Positions 1 to 9,269 are shown, numbered from the stretch's first letter. The stretch: DNA of 64,000 nucleotides from Rikenellaceae bacterium (GCA_015060115.1 SUZB01000010.1:1-64000), one strand, 5' to 3'. The notes: generated by a model from the sequence alone, not told the origin. Program-made: numbers and translations.

Positions 1-70
<70 letters not shown>

Positions 71-232
71 AAAAATTAAAATGTTTTGTTAGAGTCCTGA
101 CTGTTTCATTTTCCTAAAAGGAAATTGACAGATAAATACTACACTTTTCTCTCAATATATAAAAACCAGTAAATCAAAGAACCGTTTTTAATCCACTTTC
201 GAGCCCTCAATTTTTGAGGCGGGAAAGTGGTG

Positions 233-264
233 CAAAGGTAAGGCAAATTTTTTGAACCACCAAA
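233..264 (-). promoter_or_regulatory. rRNA operon promoter P1 (proximal)
   Basis: On the minus strand TTTG (261-264) is followed after 20 bp by TACCTTTG (233-240), matching the Bacteroidetes -33/-7 consensus. It is the promoter nearest the 16S gene and lies in the first of three similar tandem units. Confidence 0.75.
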
Positions 265-342
265 TTTTTTGGAAACTTTTTTCAAAAAACTTTTTCTAAG
301 AACCTTTATTGCTCATCGCCGTTTTAGAGGCGAAAGCGGGTG

Positions 343-374
343 CAAAGATAAGTCATCTTTTTGAAACCACCAAA
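343..374 (-). promoter_or_regulatory. rRNA operon promoter P2
   Basis: On the minus strand TTTG (371-374), 20 bp, TATCTTTG (343-350). The surrounding 90 bp closely resembles the P1 unit, including a shared 'ctaagaacct' segment, so the promoter unit appears to have been duplicated in tandem. Confidence 0.75.
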
Positions 375-458
375 TTTTTGGTAAACTTTTTTCAAAAAAT
401 TATTTCTAAGAACCTCTGCTGCTCTCTTGAGGTGTTGTTCATCTCTCGATTGCGGGTG

Positions 459-489
459 CAAAGGTAGCGCTTTATTTTTATTCTCCAAA
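459..489 (-). promoter_or_regulatory. rRNA operon promoter P3 (distal)
   Basis: On the minus strand TTTG (486-489), 19 bp, TACCTTTG (459-466). It shares the 'gggtgcaaaggta' core with P1 and P2 but less of the flank. The rest of 71-630 contains no gene that I can support. Confidence 0.7.
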
Positions 490-630
490 CATTTTGTGAA
501 CTTTTTTTTGCGCCATTTTTAGCCCACCACATTTAATACACGATATATCAATATGTTACATCGAATAAAAATTTTCGATCCGCAAAACTCCTTTATAATA
601 TATATAAAAATAGGTATAGGAATATGGTTT

Positions 631-1359
631 TTATCGCACTGTCTTAGCCTCGAGTACAACAAATCTTGGGAAGAGGATATTATTCTCGATATGGATATGC
701 TCAAAAAGTGAATCCATAAACTCCTCAAGCTCCGCCAACATCAGTCGATAGCTTGCACAAGCATCTGCCGGAACCTCGAAATTATTCATCAACTTTTGTA
801 TAAATTTATAGCGCACACCCTCATCATAGTGCTCATGGTGCATCTGTCTTATGGGGTTAGCCACCGTGCCGCAGTGCATCTGCTGCATCGTAGCACCTCG
901 CATATTTGCATCAAAAAGTTCGTAACAGTAGGGAAACAACACACGCTCCTCCTTCAAAAGATGATTCTCAAGGTCGTCGAGTGATAGGCGAAGGTGGTCG
1001 ATAAGCTCATAGAGTTCGGGGTGTCGCTCACCGTGAGCTGCCGCCACCTTCTCAACCAAGGCGAGAAGCTCCGGACCCTTGGTGCGGATACCGCGATGGT
1101 GAATCTTGAGCACATAGTCGATAAGCAGATCTGTAGGCCAACTATCGAAGGGTATAGAGTAGCCCTCCGTAGCAGGTGCGCTGAGAGCCTCGACTACCCT
1201 ATCGATATCGACACCCGCCATACGGCAAGCCTCGGCGAGCGTGGTGTTACCACCACAGCAGAAATCAATGCCTAAATATTTGAATATACGCGCCGTAGCA
1301 AAGTCCTGATTTACAATTGATGCCACGGTGCACTGAGCGATAGAATTTTTTGCTGACAT
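631..1359 (-). CDS. ric: Iron-sulfur cluster repair di-iron protein (Ric/ScdA/YtfE family)
   Basis: Predicted cytoplasmic protein that repairs iron-sulfur clusters damaged by nitric oxide or oxidative stress. The N-terminus has the ScdA_N (DUF542) signature FKYLGIDFCCGG with its Cys pair. The rest is a hemerythrin-like four-helix domain with spaced His and Glu ligands (HHRGIRTKGPELL, HLLKEERVLFPY, HHEHYDEG, HIHIENNILFPR). I start it at MSAKNS (242 aa) and not at the ORF-track start, because the 28 extra residues have no family character and come from AT-rich upstream DNA. Single gene, transcribed toward the rRNA operon. Assignment is from motif recognition; YtfE/Ric proteins are about 220-245 aa. 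Confidence 0.9.
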   Translation of the reverse strand: MSAKNSIAQCTVASIVNQDFATARIFKYLGIDFCCGGNTTLAEACRMAGVDIDRVVEALSAPATEGYSIPFDSWPTDLLIDYVLKIHHRGIRTKGPELLALVEKVAAAHGERHPELYELIDHLRLSLDDLENHLLKEERVLFPYCYELFDANMRGATMQQMHCGTVANPIRQMHHEHYDEGVRYKFIQKLMNNFEVPADACASYRLMLAELEEFMDSLFEHIHIENNILFPRFVVLEAKTVR

Positions 1360-1476
1360 ATATTTTTGGTTTTTATTATTATCTTTTTCGTCTGCAAAGA
1401 TAGTACAAAAACCAAAGCTGTCAAATCGGAAATTTTGATACAAGGATAAGGGGAAGCTATAAGAGCGAAAAGAGTT

Positions 1477-1669
1477 GGTAGTTGGTAGTTGTTAGAGTTG
1501 CAGGCGTTTCGCCTGCGGGCTAAAGCGCCTCGTTGAGGCGCAGAGCTTAAGCTCCGTGAGACTGTGGGAAAGACGAGAGAGACGAGAGAGACAACAACGA
1601 AGTCTGGTATCATCTTTCTCTGTGGTCTCTGTGGTCTCTGTGGCCTCTGTGGTCTCTGTGGTCTATTCA
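1477..1669. repeat. Composite intergenic repeat with 9-bp tandem 'tctctgtgg' units
   Basis: The segment holds a 'gttggtagttgttagag' stretch, a short palindrome (ggcgtttcgcctgcgggc), two 'gacgagaga' units and then about five tandem copies of a 9-bp unit, (t)ctctgtggt (1617-1665). The ORFs that cross it encode CGLCGL and QRPQRP strings and are artefacts of the tandem repeat. The same type of mosaic recurs in at least nine other gaps of the window. Confidence 0.8.
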
Positions 1670-1718
1670 CCCCAATTTCTTGTCAGAAGGGGTTAGATGT
1701 GGCCTCGATAAAGAAATT

Positions 1719-1763
1719 GCCCTGGATGGGACATACTCTTGCATATTTCCCATTCGCCCTCAC
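1719..1763. terminator. Hairpin copy 1 of a tandem terminator-like pair
   Basis: An inverted repeat pairs 'ggatgggacata' with 'tatttcccattc'. It resembles the hairpin at 1846-1893 about 125 bp further right, so the two look like tandem copies of one unit behind the minus-strand MFS gene. Confidence 0.45.
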
Positions 1764-1845
1764 GACTGAAGCGTCATAGTAGCGCCGCTATCACGGCAAA
1801 CTAATTTCTTGTCAAAAGTCGTGAGATGTGGCGCCAAATGAAAGA

Positions 1846-1893
1846 GCCTCGGATGGGACATACTAAAATGTATTTCCCATTCGAGGCTCTAAG
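1846..1893 (-). terminator. Hairpin terminator of the MFS transporter gene
   Basis: AGAGCCTCGGATGGGA pairs with TCCCATTCGAGGCTCT around a short A/T loop. It sits about 35 bp beyond the stop codon of the minus-strand MFS gene. It belongs to a hairpin family, stem core GCGxATGGGAAA, that recurs at 9069, 41463 and 46538. Confidence 0.65.
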
Positions 1894-1927
1894 TTTGGTG
1901 CCGCAGATTGCGGCTTTTCACAAGAAA

Positions 1928-3286
1928 TTACTTGATGTTGGGAAGCTCAAGACCATAACCCTTCTTCTTGTCCTCGCGCTTGAGCCACAAACCAAAGATA
2001 AGGGCAAATACGCCGAATGACGAGAAGATAACCATAGGAAGGGTGTAGCCGCCAGTGGCATCGAGAACCTTACCGATAACAACGGGAACAAGGAGAAGAC
2101 CCCAGTTCTGAATCCAGAAGATCACGCAGTAAGCAGAGCCAAGGATGCGCTCGTCGATAATCTTAGGCACTGAGGGCCAGAGAGCTGCGGGAACAAGTGA
2201 GAACGATACACCGAGGATAGCGATGATGGCAACAGCGAGAACCTTAGAGGGGAAGACGGGGAGAAGGAATGCGAAGCTGAGGTGGCAAGCAATCATAATG
2301 AGCGAGCCAACCATAAGCATCGAGGCAGCCTTACCCTTACGGTCGATAAATGCGCCAAGGAAGGGTGTGAGCACCATAGCGAGGATGGGGAAGCAGCTGA
2401 AGAGCTGTGCACCATTGGTGATATGGAGGGTCTTATCCAAGAAGTCGGGAGCGTAACGCTGGAAGGGGAAGATTGCCGAGTAGTAGAGAACGCAGAGCAA
2501 TGCTACCAACCAGAACATCTTGCTGGTGAAGATCTTGCCGAGGTCGCTGAACTTGAACTCCTCATCGTTAGTCTCCTTCGTAAGCTCACCGGCAGCCTCA
2601 AGCTGCTTATCGAACTTACGATCCAAAAGCACGAACACGAAGTAGAAGATAAGGCCAATCATAAGGAGAACTGCGCCAAAGGCAACGGGAGCAGATACCG
2701 ACTTGCCGAAGGCGTCAGATACCATAGGCGAGAGCCACATAGCAGCGAAGACACCAAGACGAGCGATAGACATCTCAAGACCCATAGCCATAGCCATCTC
2801 CTTGCCCTTGAACCACTTAGCAATGGCCTTAGAGACTGTAGTACCTGCCATCTCGCAGCCACAACCAAAGATCATAAAGCCAAGACAAGAGAGCTTAGCA
2901 GAGCCAGGAAGCGACACCCACCAAGAGTTGAGCCAAGCCTCAAGACCTGTGCCTGCAAACCACTCGCTCATAGCGTAGAACTTGATGCAAGCGCCGATAA
3001 CCATCAATGATGCCGACAACAGACCAGTAAAGCGGATACCCATCTTATCGAGGATGATACCTGCGAAGATAAGGAAGAAGCAGAACACATTGAGGAAGTA
3101 CTCCGAAGCTGCATAGGTGCCGAAGGTGCTACTGTTCCAATTGAGCTGCTGGTCGAGAAGCTCCTTAAGTGGAGAGAGCATATCGACAAACATGTAAGCG
3201 AAGAACATCATCAACGCGATGAGAATCAACGCCGACCAGCGAATAAACGCCGAGTCATTGAGCTTTCGTTGAATAGTTTGAGTCAT
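1928..3286 (-). CDS. Major facilitator superfamily (MFS) transporter
   Basis: A 452-residue integral inner-membrane protein with about 12 hydrophobic segments in two halves, split by a charged central loop near residues 220-250 (DRKFDKQLEAAGELTK...). This is the standard 6+6 MFS layout. Substrate is not evident. The 'LDKMGIRFTG' loop after TM2 and 'IDRKGKAASM' in the second half fit MFS loop motifs. The ATG start follows a short AT-rich leader. A monocistronic unit is likely, because hairpins follow the stop and the upstream TPR gene ends 38 bp before its start. I cannot say whether it exports or imports. Confidence 0.85.
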   Translation of the reverse strand: MTQTIQRKLNDSAFIRWSALILIALMMFFAYMFVDMLSPLKELLDQQLNWNSSTFGTYAASEYFLNVFCFFLIFAGIILDKMGIRFTGLLSASLMVIGACIKFYAMSEWFAGTGLEAWLNSWWVSLPGSAKLSCLGFMIFGCGCEMAGTTVSKAIAKWFKGKEMAMAMGLEMSIARLGVFAAMWLSPMVSDAFGKSVSAPVAFGAVLLMIGLIFYFVFVLLDRKFDKQLEAAGELTKETNDEEFKFSDLGKIFTSKMFWLVALLCVLYYSAIFPFQRYAPDFLDKTLHITNGAQLFSCFPILAMVLTPFLGAFIDRKGKAASMLMVGSLIMIACHLSFAFLLPVFPSKVLAVAIIAILGVSFSLVPAALWPSVPKIIDERILGSAYCVIFWIQNWGLLLVPVVIGKVLDATGGYTLPMVIFSSFGVFALIFGLWLKREDKKKGYGLELPNIK

Positions 3287-3324
3287 AATTGTTTAGTTAT
3301 TAAGTGATTAAAAAATAGTTGCTA

Positions 3325-5334
3325 TCAGTTATGCTCCGCTATGCGGAATTGGCGCAATACATCGTAGGCAGCCTCGATGCCAAGCTCGCCAGCCTTCGAC
3401 AGATCCATACACCCCTTGCGCGTATCCTTCATAAATATCTGCACCAGACCTCGGTTGTAGTAGGCCTCGCCAAGCGATGGCTCAAGCTCGATAGCGCGAG
3501 TATAGTCATCGTAGGCCTCAGGCAGCTGACCCGAAATAGCCATAAGGTTTGCGCGGTTGTAGTAGCCCTCGGCAAAGTCGGGATAGAGCTTTATCACCTT
3601 GTTCATATCCTCGATAGCCTCGTCGTAGCTATATGTGCGAGTGCCCGTGTTGTGAAGTCGCTTAGCGGGGTCGGAATCGAGGGTTATGCTCTGGTAAGAG
3701 TTGTCGATAGAGGAGATAAAGTCGATCATCTCGGCGCGCGTGGTGGCACGGTTGAGATAGAGGAACGGATTTGTCGGATTTAGCTCGATAGCCTCCGAGT
3801 AGGTGTTCACCGCATTGGTATACTGCTTGATAAGCGACTGGCTGATGCCTCGCTCAAAGAGCATTAACCACGACCTCTCGCTACTATGGCGTAGCTGCTC
3901 GGCCAAGCGGCGGTCGATAGCCACAAGTGAGTCGGGAGCAACATTGCTCGTACGGCAGTCGAGGCGCAACAGCGGATTTGCCAAACGCTCCTCGAAGTCC
4001 TTGACACGCTGAGTGGCAAAGCGTATATTGCGCTTATCGACATAGGCGCTATCCTCCTCGATAAGCGTGAAGCGGAACATCGGGATAAGGGTGAGGCCAT
4101 CATCACCCGCCTGCGTAACGGTAGATGCTATACGCTCGAAGTTACGCTCCATAAGGCGGCTCTCGAACGATAGCAGCTTATCAAAACGCTGTGCCGTATC
4201 GGCATATATCGAGTAGGTGGAGTCCTTAAGGCGTGAGCGGTACTCCGAAATCTTGCGCTGTGCGGTGCGCTCATCGCTAAGTGCACCTCGAACATCGTGC
4301 TTGGCACGGCGCAGAACGCTACGACCGAGGTAGGCATTGGCAAAGTCGGGGTATAGCTCGATGGCACGGCTATAGTCTGCAATGGCATCGTCAATCTCGC
4401 CAAGGCGTGTGTTGAGAAGTGCGCGGTTGTAGTAGAGCAACACATTGTCGGGCGAGTAGCGTGCCACAAGGTTGAAATCCTCCAGCGCACGGTTGTAGTC
4501 GCCAATCTCTGTGCGCACAATGGCACGGTTGAAGTAGCCGAGCGAGCTTGTAGAGTCGAGCTCCACCACACGGTCGAAGTCGCGAATAGATGCCATAGGG
4601 CGGCGCAGGTAGTTATTGACCAAGGCGCGGTTGAAGTAGCCAGGGATATATGCCGAATCGCACTTTACAGCCATATCGAAGTCGGCAAATGCCTCATCGT
4701 AGCGGCGTTGCTCCATAAGGAGGGCGCCACGGCGGTTGTAGGCATCGGGATCTTCACGGTTGGTGCGAATGGCCAAGTCGTAGTCTTGAAAGGCACGCGC
4801 AGTATCCTTCAGATAGAGGTAGCTTGTGCCACGATTGATATATGCGGCGACATTGCGTTTCTCGTAGCGTATATATTTGTTGAAGTCGTCAATGGCCGCC
4901 TCGAACTGCTGATTTAGGAGGCGTGTAACACCACGACTATAATAGGGGTCGGGGAGGTCGGGGCGTAGCTCGATGGCTTGGCGGAAGTCGCTCAGTGCAT
5001 CATCGTAGTTACCGAGGCGTGAGCGGGTGATAGCGCGATAGTAGAAGGCACCCGTAAATACGGGGTTGAGCATCACGGCACGCGAGAAGTCGGCATCGGC
5101 GCCCAGTAGGTCGTCCATATTGTACTTGGCGATACCGCGCAAGAAGTAGGCGTCAAAGTCCTTGTCGTCGCTACGCAACAGCACATTGAGTACATCGATA
5201 GCCTCGCGGTAGTTGTTATCGACCATACACTGCTGACCCATCCAGTAGATGTAGTTGCGGTTGTACTGCGCACCGACCTCGGTGGGCAACACAACCATCA
5301 GCAAAAATATTATCGCAACAACTTTCCTTCGCAT
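3325..5334 (-). CDS. Secreted tetratricopeptide-repeat (TPR) protein
   Basis: Predicted exported protein of 669 aa. An N-terminal signal peptide (VVAIIFLLMVVLPTEVGAQ) is followed by at least nine TPR units with the usual W/Y-G-A-Y-P pattern, such as AYFLRGIAKYNMDDLLGADADF and YYNRALLNTRLGEIDDAIADY. Two more clear units lie near the C-terminus (AIEDMNKVIKLYPDFAEGYYNRA). A non-TPR stretch of roughly 150 residues splits the two blocks. TPR arrays act as protein-protein scaffolds; the partner is unknown. I use the ATG at 5334 in place of the TTG one codon upstream. It lies 45 bp downstream of era on the same strand and may be co-transcribed. Confidence 0.88.
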   Translation of the reverse strand: MRRKVVAIIFLLMVVLPTEVGAQYNRNYIYWMGQQCMVDNNYREAIDVLNVLLRSDDKDFDAYFLRGIAKYNMDDLLGADADFSRAVMLNPVFTGAFYYRAITRSRLGNYDDALSDFRQAIELRPDLPDPYYSRGVTRLLNQQFEAAIDDFNKYIRYEKRNVAAYINRGTSYLYLKDTARAFQDYDLAIRTNREDPDAYNRRGALLMEQRRYDEAFADFDMAVKCDSAYIPGYFNRALVNNYLRRPMASIRDFDRVVELDSTSSLGYFNRAIVRTEIGDYNRALEDFNLVARYSPDNVLLYYNRALLNTRLGEIDDAIADYSRAIELYPDFANAYLGRSVLRRAKHDVRGALSDERTAQRKISEYRSRLKDSTYSIYADTAQRFDKLLSFESRLMERNFERIASTVTQAGDDGLTLIPMFRFTLIEEDSAYVDKRNIRFATQRVKDFEERLANPLLRLDCRTSNVAPDSLVAIDRRLAEQLRHSSERSWLMLFERGISQSLIKQYTNAVNTYSEAIELNPTNPFLYLNRATTRAEMIDFISSIDNSYQSITLDSDPAKRLHNTGTRTYSYDEAIEDMNKVIKLYPDFAEGYYNRANLMAISGQLPEAYDDYTRAIELEPSLGEAYYNRGLVQIFMKDTRKGCMDLSKAGELGIEAAYDVLRQFRIAEHN

Positions 5335-5379
5335 CAAACCTATCGTTTCCTAAGATAAACGGCGCTACTCTCGCTTTTA

Positions 5380-6264
5380 TTATTCAAGTTCGTAGCCAAA
5401 GCGCTTAAGTTGGCTATCGTTGTTTCGCCAATCCTCCTGCACCTTGACATAGAGCTCCAAGAATACCTTTTTTTGGAGGAATGCCTCCAAGTCGTGGCGT
5501 GCCGCCTGACCCACCTTCTTAAGTTTCTCGCCCTTATGACCAATGATAATGCCCTTCTGCGAGTTGCGGGCAACATATATTGTCGCCGAGATACGGTCTA
5601 TCGTGGGCTCCTCCTTGTAGCTCTCGATGGCTATCTCGCACGAGTAGGGAATCTCCTTGTCGTAGTTGAGCAAGATCTTCTCGCGGATAATCTCCGAGGC
5701 GAAGAAACGCAAAGTCTTGTCCGTCAGCGTATCTTTGGGATAGAATGGCTCACCCTCAGGCAGACGCTCAAGGATAAGGTTGAAGACACCCTCGACATTG
5801 AAGTTCTCCTTTGCCGAGCAGGGTGCAATTATCGCATCGGGCAACAGTGCCTGCCACTTCTCGACCAAGGCGACAAGCTTATCGGGCGTTGTGAGGTCTA
5901 CCTTGTTGATAACCACTATCGTGGGGATACCCGATAGGCGCACCTTCTCGATAATCTCTGCCGAGCGGTCGCTATCCTCCACCGTGTCGGTAACATACAG
6001 TAGAACATCGGCATCGGTGATTGCGCCACGCACAAACTTCATCATCTTCTCCTGAAGCTTGTAGTTGGGTTTTAGGATACCCGGGGTGTCGGAGTAGACA
6101 ATCTGAAAATCCTCGCCATTGACAATGCCCATAATACGATGGCGTGTTGTCTGCGCCTTCGATGTGATAATCGAGAGTTTCTCGCCCACAAGCTGATTCA
6201 TCAATGTCGATTTACCGACATTGGGATTACCGATGATATTTACAAAACCGCTACGGTGTACCAT
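5380..6264 (-). CDS. era: GTPase Era, 16S rRNA/30S assembly factor
   Basis: Era binds the 3' end of 16S rRNA and helps 30S subunit maturation. The 294-aa protein has the G1 loop GNPNVGKS, the switch region TSKAQTTRHRI, G3 DTPG and G4 NKVD. A C-terminal KH domain carries IIIGHKGEKLKKVG. Length and domain order match the family. The start MVHRSGFVNIIG is the usual Era N-terminus. The TPR gene follows on the same strand. Confidence 0.97.
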   Translation of the reverse strand: MVHRSGFVNIIGNPNVGKSTLMNQLVGEKLSIITSKAQTTRHRIMGIVNGEDFQIVYSDTPGILKPNYKLQEKMMKFVRGAITDADVLLYVTDTVEDSDRSAEIIEKVRLSGIPTIVVINKVDLTTPDKLVALVEKWQALLPDAIIAPCSAKENFNVEGVFNLILERLPEGEPFYPKDTLTDKTLRFFASEIIREKILLNYDKEIPYSCEIAIESYKEEPTIDRISATIYVARNSQKGIIIGHKGEKLKKVGQAARHDLEAFLQKKVFLELYVKVQEDWRNNDSQLKRFGYELE

Positions 6265-6371
6265 AGATGATAGATTACGGATTATATATTCATATATAAT
6301 AATTTACAAAGATAATGATTTTTTAGGGAATTTGAAAGAAAAATGACGAGAAATATAGTAAGTTGTCGTTG

Positions 6372-6485
6372 CGATTGGTCCTTGGGCTAAAGGCCATAAT
6401 AAATGAGTAGATACCACCTACTCGAACAAGTTCGGTTGTGGCATCTACCCATTTATCACCACCTGCGGTGGCCAAGAACCAATCG
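6372..6485. repeat. Large imperfect palindrome with nested hairpins
   Basis: CGATTGGTCCTTGG (6372-6385) pairs with CCAAGAACCAATCG (6472-6485). Inside, AAATGAGTAGATACCAC pairs with GTGGCATCTACCCATTT. There are side hairpins CGAAC/GTTCG and CCACctgcGGTGG. The gap 6265-6610 holds no gene I can support. A 'ctccccaaacccctcctttg' G/C-rich repeat near 6526-6560 has a relative at about 48205-48232. Confidence 0.75.
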
Positions 6486-6610
6486 GTTTTGTTATATCAT
6501 TAAGAGGGAGAAGATATATTTACATTCCTCCCCAAACCCCTCCTTTGGCAAAGAGAGGGGCTTGTTGCACTTTGGCAAAGTGCGGGCTAAAGCCCCGTAG
6601 GCGCAGTTAG

Positions 6611-7117
6611 TTAGAATCTATATCCTAACTTAATATAGCCACTATGGGCTGCACCCCACTTGTATAGCATATTGTAGCCGATACCAAAATTAAAGTGCTT
6701 AAAGTCAAAGCCTGCACCTACCTGAAATCTTAAACCATTCACACCGCCCAGATCTGCAAGACCGAAGAAACCGCCTAAAGAGGTATTAAGATATGGCTTA
6801 AATGCTCTATTTTTTGTAAAATATCCCTTCATATTTACACCCAAGGGAATATATCCCTCAAATAAGTCCAAACGATATACATAATACCCATCTGCAACAA
6901 GAGCATTGGAGAATAGCGAGTCGAAACCTGTCTCTACGCCCGCGTAGAAGTAGTCCAATACCAATGCGCCAGCAGTAATGCCAACAGTAGGACCAGCGCC
7001 ACCACTCATAAATACCGTTCCCACATCTACTTGACCTTGAAACTTAACATTCTGACTCTGCGCATTACATACAAGCGATGCACACAATGCAGCGCATACA
7101 AGCAAAAATTTTTTCAT
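6611..7117 (-). CDS. Small outer-membrane-like exported protein
   Basis: A 168-aa protein with a clear signal peptide (KKFLLVCAALCASLVCNAQ). The mature part is rich in Gly and aromatic residues in alternating strands and ends in an aromatic residue (YIKLGYRF), as expected of a small outer-membrane beta-barrel. I do not recognise the family. It is flanked by repeat-rich gaps and looks monocistronic. The alternative is a soluble periplasmic beta-protein, but the terminal Phe supports a barrel. Confidence 0.7.
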   Translation of the reverse strand: MKKFLLVCAALCASLVCNAQSQNVKFQGQVDVGTVFMSGGAGPTVGITAGALVLDYFYAGVETGFDSLFSNALVADGYYVYRLDLFEGYIPLGVNMKGYFTKNRAFKPYLNTSLGGFFGLADLGGVNGLRFQVGAGFDFKHFNFGIGYNMLYKWGAAHSGYIKLGYRF

Positions 7118-7454
7118 AACGACATACGATTACGACCTATCCACCTCCAACGATAGGATACAATAAAAAGAAAGTGTGGAGATGTTCGTCTATCTGATAC
7201 GAGGTTCTGGAATACCTTTGCGCAAATAAACAATACCCCACACCTGTATAGTATGGGGTAGACACTATTAGTGCCAACAAGTCATACTGATACAAGCAGT
7301 GAGTGTAATCGTTATCCTCGCGCAAAGAAATTTTCCAGATTTCGTATCAAGGATTAGCGAAACACTTTCACTAATAAATATGTAACGCCGAGAACACTAT
7401 CCCCGACAATACAAAATTACAAAAAATTTTCGGCTCTACAAAACATTTTAGCAA
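7118..7454. other. Intergenic region, no supported gene
   Basis: This stretch holds a hairpin around 'taccccacac'/'gtatggggta' (about 7231-7260) and AT-rich DNA. The 62-aa ORF at 7137-7325 has no protein character and crosses the hairpin, so I do not call it. Confidence 0.5.
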
Positions 7455-7840
7455 AGTTTTTAGTTGTTAGTTTTTAGTTTTTAGAGTTTTTTAAGACAAG
7501 TAAGACGAGTAGGACAAGTAAGACCAATAAGACAAGTAGGACAAGTAAGACCAATAAGACAAGTAGGACAAAATGATACCCGACTTCGTAATGGTCTTAA
7601 AGTCTTAAAGTCCTAATGGTCTAAAAAAAGAAAACAGAGAGAGGGGTACAAGAGGTACAAGGGGTACAAGGGGAGATATAGCGTAAGTGCTAACCTCAAG
7701 GTGGGTAAGACCAGCGATGCCCTCGCTAACCTAACCACCCCTTAGACCCCTCAGAGCCCTTTTGCCCCTTGGGGCGTAGCCCGCAGGCGAAACGCCTGCT
7801 CTCTAACAACTAAAAACTAACAACTAATAACTATCACCTA
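7455..7840. repeat. Composite intergenic repeat (7-bp and 9-bp period modules)
   Basis: It starts with 'gttagtttttagtttttag'. Then come 9-bp units (gacaagtag, gacaagtaa, gaccaataa) repeated about eight times, a segment of the form 'gatacccgacttcgtaatgg', 'ggtacaagg' 9-mers, a 'cctcaaggtgggtaagacc' module and finally 'ctaacaactaaaaac' units. It separates an exported protein gene from the sigma factor gene. Confidence 0.8.
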
Positions 7841-7966
7841 ACAACTAATTACAAAATATTTTTTATCACTTGTGAAACAAATAGCCACACTTTGTCGTAT
7901 TGTTATATGATTGCAAAAAAAATGGGAGCAATCAGGCGTTTGCTAATTAAAAGAATTATATAATAT

Positions 7967-8827
7967 ATGCGTCAATTAAAGATTACAAAGTCGATCACCA
8001 ACCGCGAGAGTGCATCGTTGGATAAGTACTTGCAGGAGATTGGTAAAGAGGAACTTATCTCTGTCGAGGAGGAGGTAGAACTCGCGCAACGAATCAAGAA
8101 GGGTGATCAGGAGGCGTTGGAGAAGCTTACCAAGGCAAACCTTCGTTTCGTAGTGTCGGTGGCTAAGCAGTACCAGAATCAGGGTTTGAGCCTTCCCGAC
8201 CTTATCAACGAGGGTAACCTCGGCCTTATCAAGGCTGCCGAGAAGTTCGACGAGACCCGTGGTTTTAAGTTTATCTCATACGCCGTATGGTGGATTCGTC
8301 AGTCTATTCTTCAGGCGCTTGCCGAGCAGTCGCGTATTGTGCGCTTGCCCCTCAATCAGGTAGGCTCGCTCAACAAGATTAACAAGGCATTTGCTCGTTT
8401 CGAGCAGGAGCACGAGCGTACACCTTCGGCTGAGGAGTTGGCAAACGAGTTGGAGTTGCCCAAAGAGAAGGTTACTGATACTCTGCGTGTTGCAGGTCGT
8501 CATATCTCGGTAGATGCCCCCTTTGCTGATGGCGAGGATAACTCGTTGCTCGATGTCTTGGTCAACACCGACTCACCCAATGCCGATCGTGGCCTTATCA
8601 ACGAGTCGTTGGCAACGGAGGTGGAGCGTGCGTTGGAGATTCTCACCGAGCGTGAGCGCGATATTATCCGCTACTTCTTCGGCATCGGCTGTTCGGAGAT
8701 GACCCTTGAGGAGATTGGCGAGAAGTTCGACCTTACACGCGAGCGCGTGCGTCAGATTAAGGAGAAGGCAATCCGCAAGCTCCGCCAGTCATCACGCAGC
8801 TCACTGCTTAAGTCGTACCTCGGATAA
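7967..8827 (+). CDS. rpoD: Primary RNA polymerase sigma factor (RpoD/SigA, short Bacteroidetes type)
   Basis: Housekeeping sigma factor that directs core RNA polymerase to promoters. The 286-aa protein lacks the long region 1.1 and starts with region 1.2 ([16 protein letters not shown]). Region 2 contains [20 protein letters not shown] and [14 protein letters not shown]. Region 3 follows. Region 4 ends with the helix-turn-helix [20 protein letters not shown]. This short form is the normal primary sigma of Bacteroidetes and recognises the TTTG/TAnnTTTG promoters seen here. Monocistronic, with repeat-rich DNA on both sides. Confidence 0.97.
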   Translation: MRQLKITKSITNRESASLDKYLQEIGKEELISVEEEVELAQRIKKGDQEALEKLTKANLRFVVSVAKQYQNQGLSLPDLINEGNLGLIKAAEKFDETRGFKFISYAVWWIRQSILQALAEQSRIVRLPLNQVGSLNKINKAFARFEQEHERTPSAEELANELELPKEKVTDTLRVAGRHISVDAPFADGEDNSLLDVLVNTDSPNADRGLINESLATEVERALEILTERERDIIRYFFGIGCSEMTLEEIGEKFDLTRERVRQIKEKAIRKLRQSSRSSLLKSYLG

Positions 8828-8844
8828 GTCGTAGCAAAGAGAGA

Positions 8845-9065
8845 GCAGGTGTTTCGCCTGCGGGCTAACGCCCAAGGGGTCTAAGGGTTCTGAGGGGCAA
8901 AAGTGCTTTAGCCCGCAGACGGAATGCTTGCTCTGTTTTTAGGACCATTAGGACTTTAAGACCTTAGGGCCTTACGAGGTCGGGTATCACAAAGTCCTTC
9001 TTGTCCTAATGGTCCTACTCGTCTTAATTGTCCTAAAAAACTCTAACAACTAACAACTAATAACT
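8845..9065. repeat. Composite intergenic repeat
   Basis: The segment has a 'caggtgtttcgcctgcgggc' palindrome, 'ggggtctaagg'-type units and 9-mers in a constant phase (aggaccatt, aggacttta, agaccttag, ggccttacg, aggtcgggt). It ends in 7-bp 'taacaac' units. No gene. Confidence 0.8.
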
Positions 9066-9068
9066 AAA

Positions 9069-9104
9069 AAGAGCGGATGGAAACAATTTCCATTCGCTCT
9101 TTTA
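9069..9104. terminator. Recurring terminator hairpin, downstream of efp
   Basis: AGAGCGGATGGAAA pairs with TTTCCATTCGCTCT and is followed by T residues on the plus strand and preceded by A residues, so it could work in both directions. It belongs to the hairpin family also seen after infC and pckA. Confidence 0.6.
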
Positions 9105-9185
9105 GCTTAGCGGCAGTAGCTGTCTGCCTACCGCAAGAAATTAATTTTTGATTAGAAGGCTGCAGATACAACGCTCGGCAAAAAT

Positions 9186-9236
9186 CCCGACGATGGGCTG
9201 TACTTGAAGTACTGCTCATTGTCGGGACTTTTTGTT
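9186..9236 (-). terminator. Terminator of efp
   Basis: CCCGACGATGGGC...TACTT pairs with AAGTA...GCTCATTGTCGGG, with a T run on each strand. It lies about 35 bp beyond the efp stop. A 24-bp direct repeat, ttagcggcagtagctgtctg and neighbouring bases, flanks the hairpin at about 9107 and 9235. Confidence 0.7.
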
Positions 9237-9269
9237 AGCGGCAGTAGCTGTCTGCCTTATCATCAAAAA

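Noticed and set aside
1311-1779. ORFs with QRPQRPQRP and CGLCGLCGL
   Set aside because: They are translations of the 9-bp tandem 'tctctgtgg' repeat on the two strands.
2282-3010. 242-aa plus-strand ORF opposite the MFS gene
   Set aside because: It is a shadow of the minus-strand transporter, with His/Glu-rich nonsense composition and no start signals.
7137-7325. 62-aa ORF next to the small exported protein gene
   Set aside because: It crosses a hairpin and repeat-like DNA, has no signal, domain or codon pattern, and no promoter.
7500-7570. Possible CRISPR array in the 'gacaagtaggacaag' region
   Set aside because: Units are 9 bp and directly adjacent, with no spacers of constant length. It is a tandem repeat.
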